From assembly GCA_051453625.1 (NCBI GenBank), contig JBOZIK010000001.1, forward strand, positions 124,486,263 through 124,519,460: DNA of 33,198 nt, given 5' to 3'. Numbering within the stretch: the stretch's first letter is position 1; every line of letters starts with the position of its first letter. Positions 32,496 to 33,198 of this stretch are shown piece after piece. This DNA comes from Welwitschia mirabilis (lineage: Eukaryota; Gnetophyta; Gnetopsida; Welwitschiales). Made by a program: the position numbers and the translations under genes. A model generated the notes under the pieces. It was not told the DNA's origin. It worked only from the letters and a program-made list of their open reading frames with translations, and did no database searches.

Positions 32496-33198
32496 TGTTG
32501 CAGTATGTATTTATATAAGTGCTTAAATTTCAAAAGGATTCTATCATTTATAAAATAAATAGATATCTCACATAATACACATACTAGTATAAGTGAAAGT
32601 AGAACCAAAATGTCGTATTCACATTGAAGACTATGAGGTGAAACTCAAATTTCTTTGCAAAAGAAATAATAGAAACCAAAAATAAAGAATAATGTAAGAA
32701 ATAAAAGGTGCATTGCAAATGCAAAATGCAACCTAATCTAACATGCAATGCAAAATGAAACTAACACTACTTGCTTTCATCCTTAACAAACCCTGTCCTT
32801 GATAATTTATATCACTCAAGAAATTATCACCAGATCAAGGGCAACATAGATTATAAGGGTTATCAAAAAAAATAATATGCAAAAATGAAAATAAAACAAG
32901 ATTTATATTAAAAAATATTAGTAAGCATCTTGGTTATAAAACAGCTAGGTTTCAATGGGGTATACATAGCCCTCCACCAAGTACACATCTTTCTATAATA
33001 CTCCAGATGGATCTCCCACCATTCGATCTCCTATCATGAGAATTTTTGATGCAATGAAGATAAGAAGGAGAGTCGAAAAGGGCTTTGTTTATAATAACTC
33101 ATAGTAGAAAAAGACAAATAATAGGTATGGCTAGACACGCTCATAAATGAAATGGATGAAATGGTCAAAGATCATTGTCAGAGTCGATTACATATTAG
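32496..33198 (-). repeat. LTR of element C, partial
   Basis: It starts TGTTGCAGTATG and aligns with the LTR of element A for 700 bases, including CACATACTAGTATAAGTG (32577-32594) against CACATGCTAGTATAGACG and GATGGATCTCCCACC (33005-33019) against GATGGATCTCTCGCC (1709-1723). A TATTATAAAC word on the minus strand near 33089-33098 sits at the place of the TATA box of element A. The U3 part lies outside the window. Confidence 0.75.

Noticed and set aside
1-33198. Idea that elements A and C are two ends of a single element split by element B
   Set aside because: Both A and C show a primer-binding site and LTR on their right side and run leftward, so each is its own element; A continues out of the window on the left.

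Overview
The window looks like nuclear, intergenic, heterochromatin-type DNA of a flowering plant or another seed plant. It is strongly A+T-rich and broken by runs of N at 2845-2944, 5782-5819, 18687-18786, 21514-22296, 23124-23133 and 25923-26022. I see no intact cellular gene, no ribosomal RNA and no CRISPR array. What can be recognised is old Ty3/gypsy LTR retrotransposon material of the Athila type. It is riddled with stop codons and frameshifts, and its decay shows the C-to-T and G-to-A transitions expected when methylated cytosines are lost. The plant assignment rests on Athila-like Gag-Pol motifs and on primer-binding sites complementary to tRNA-Asp. I cannot name a species.

Layout. 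(1) 1-2383: minus-strand Athila-like element A, leaving the window at its left edge, with a gag remnant, a hairpin-containing leader, a tRNA-Asp-type primer-binding site at 988-1005 and an LTR at about 1009-2383. A second, truncated copy of the LTR's U3 end lies at 2945-3301. (2) 3302-11519: A+T-rich DNA with almost nothing recognisable, except a minus-strand gag remnant at about 10330-10800. (3) 11520 to about 25970: one long plus-strand element B (about 14.4 kb). It has diverged flanking LTRs, then gag, protease, reverse transcriptase, RNase H and integrase in order. A long 3' region follows, with a pyrimidine tract, short tandem repeats, microsatellites, a remnant of the third (env-like) ORF typical of Athila, and a purine-rich tract just before the 3' LTR. 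(4) 26023-26600: a less decayed, coding-like island on the minus strand that I cannot identify. (5) 27215-27490: a compact array of alternating GCCTTAA and TTAAGGC palindromic words. (6) 29036-33198: a second minus-strand element C of the same family as A, with protease, a Gag zinc knuckle, the Gag N-terminus, leader hairpins, a primer-binding site and part of the LTR. It leaves the window on the right and is cut off on the pol side at about 29.6 kb.

None of the elements could encode a working protein. The less ordinary signals are the palindrome array at 27.2-27.5 kb, the hairpin modules repeated through the LTR and leader of the A/C family, the LTR of A that seems to carry internal sequence on both sides, and the coding-like islands with splice-like borders at 24-24.8 kb and 26.3-26.6 kb.
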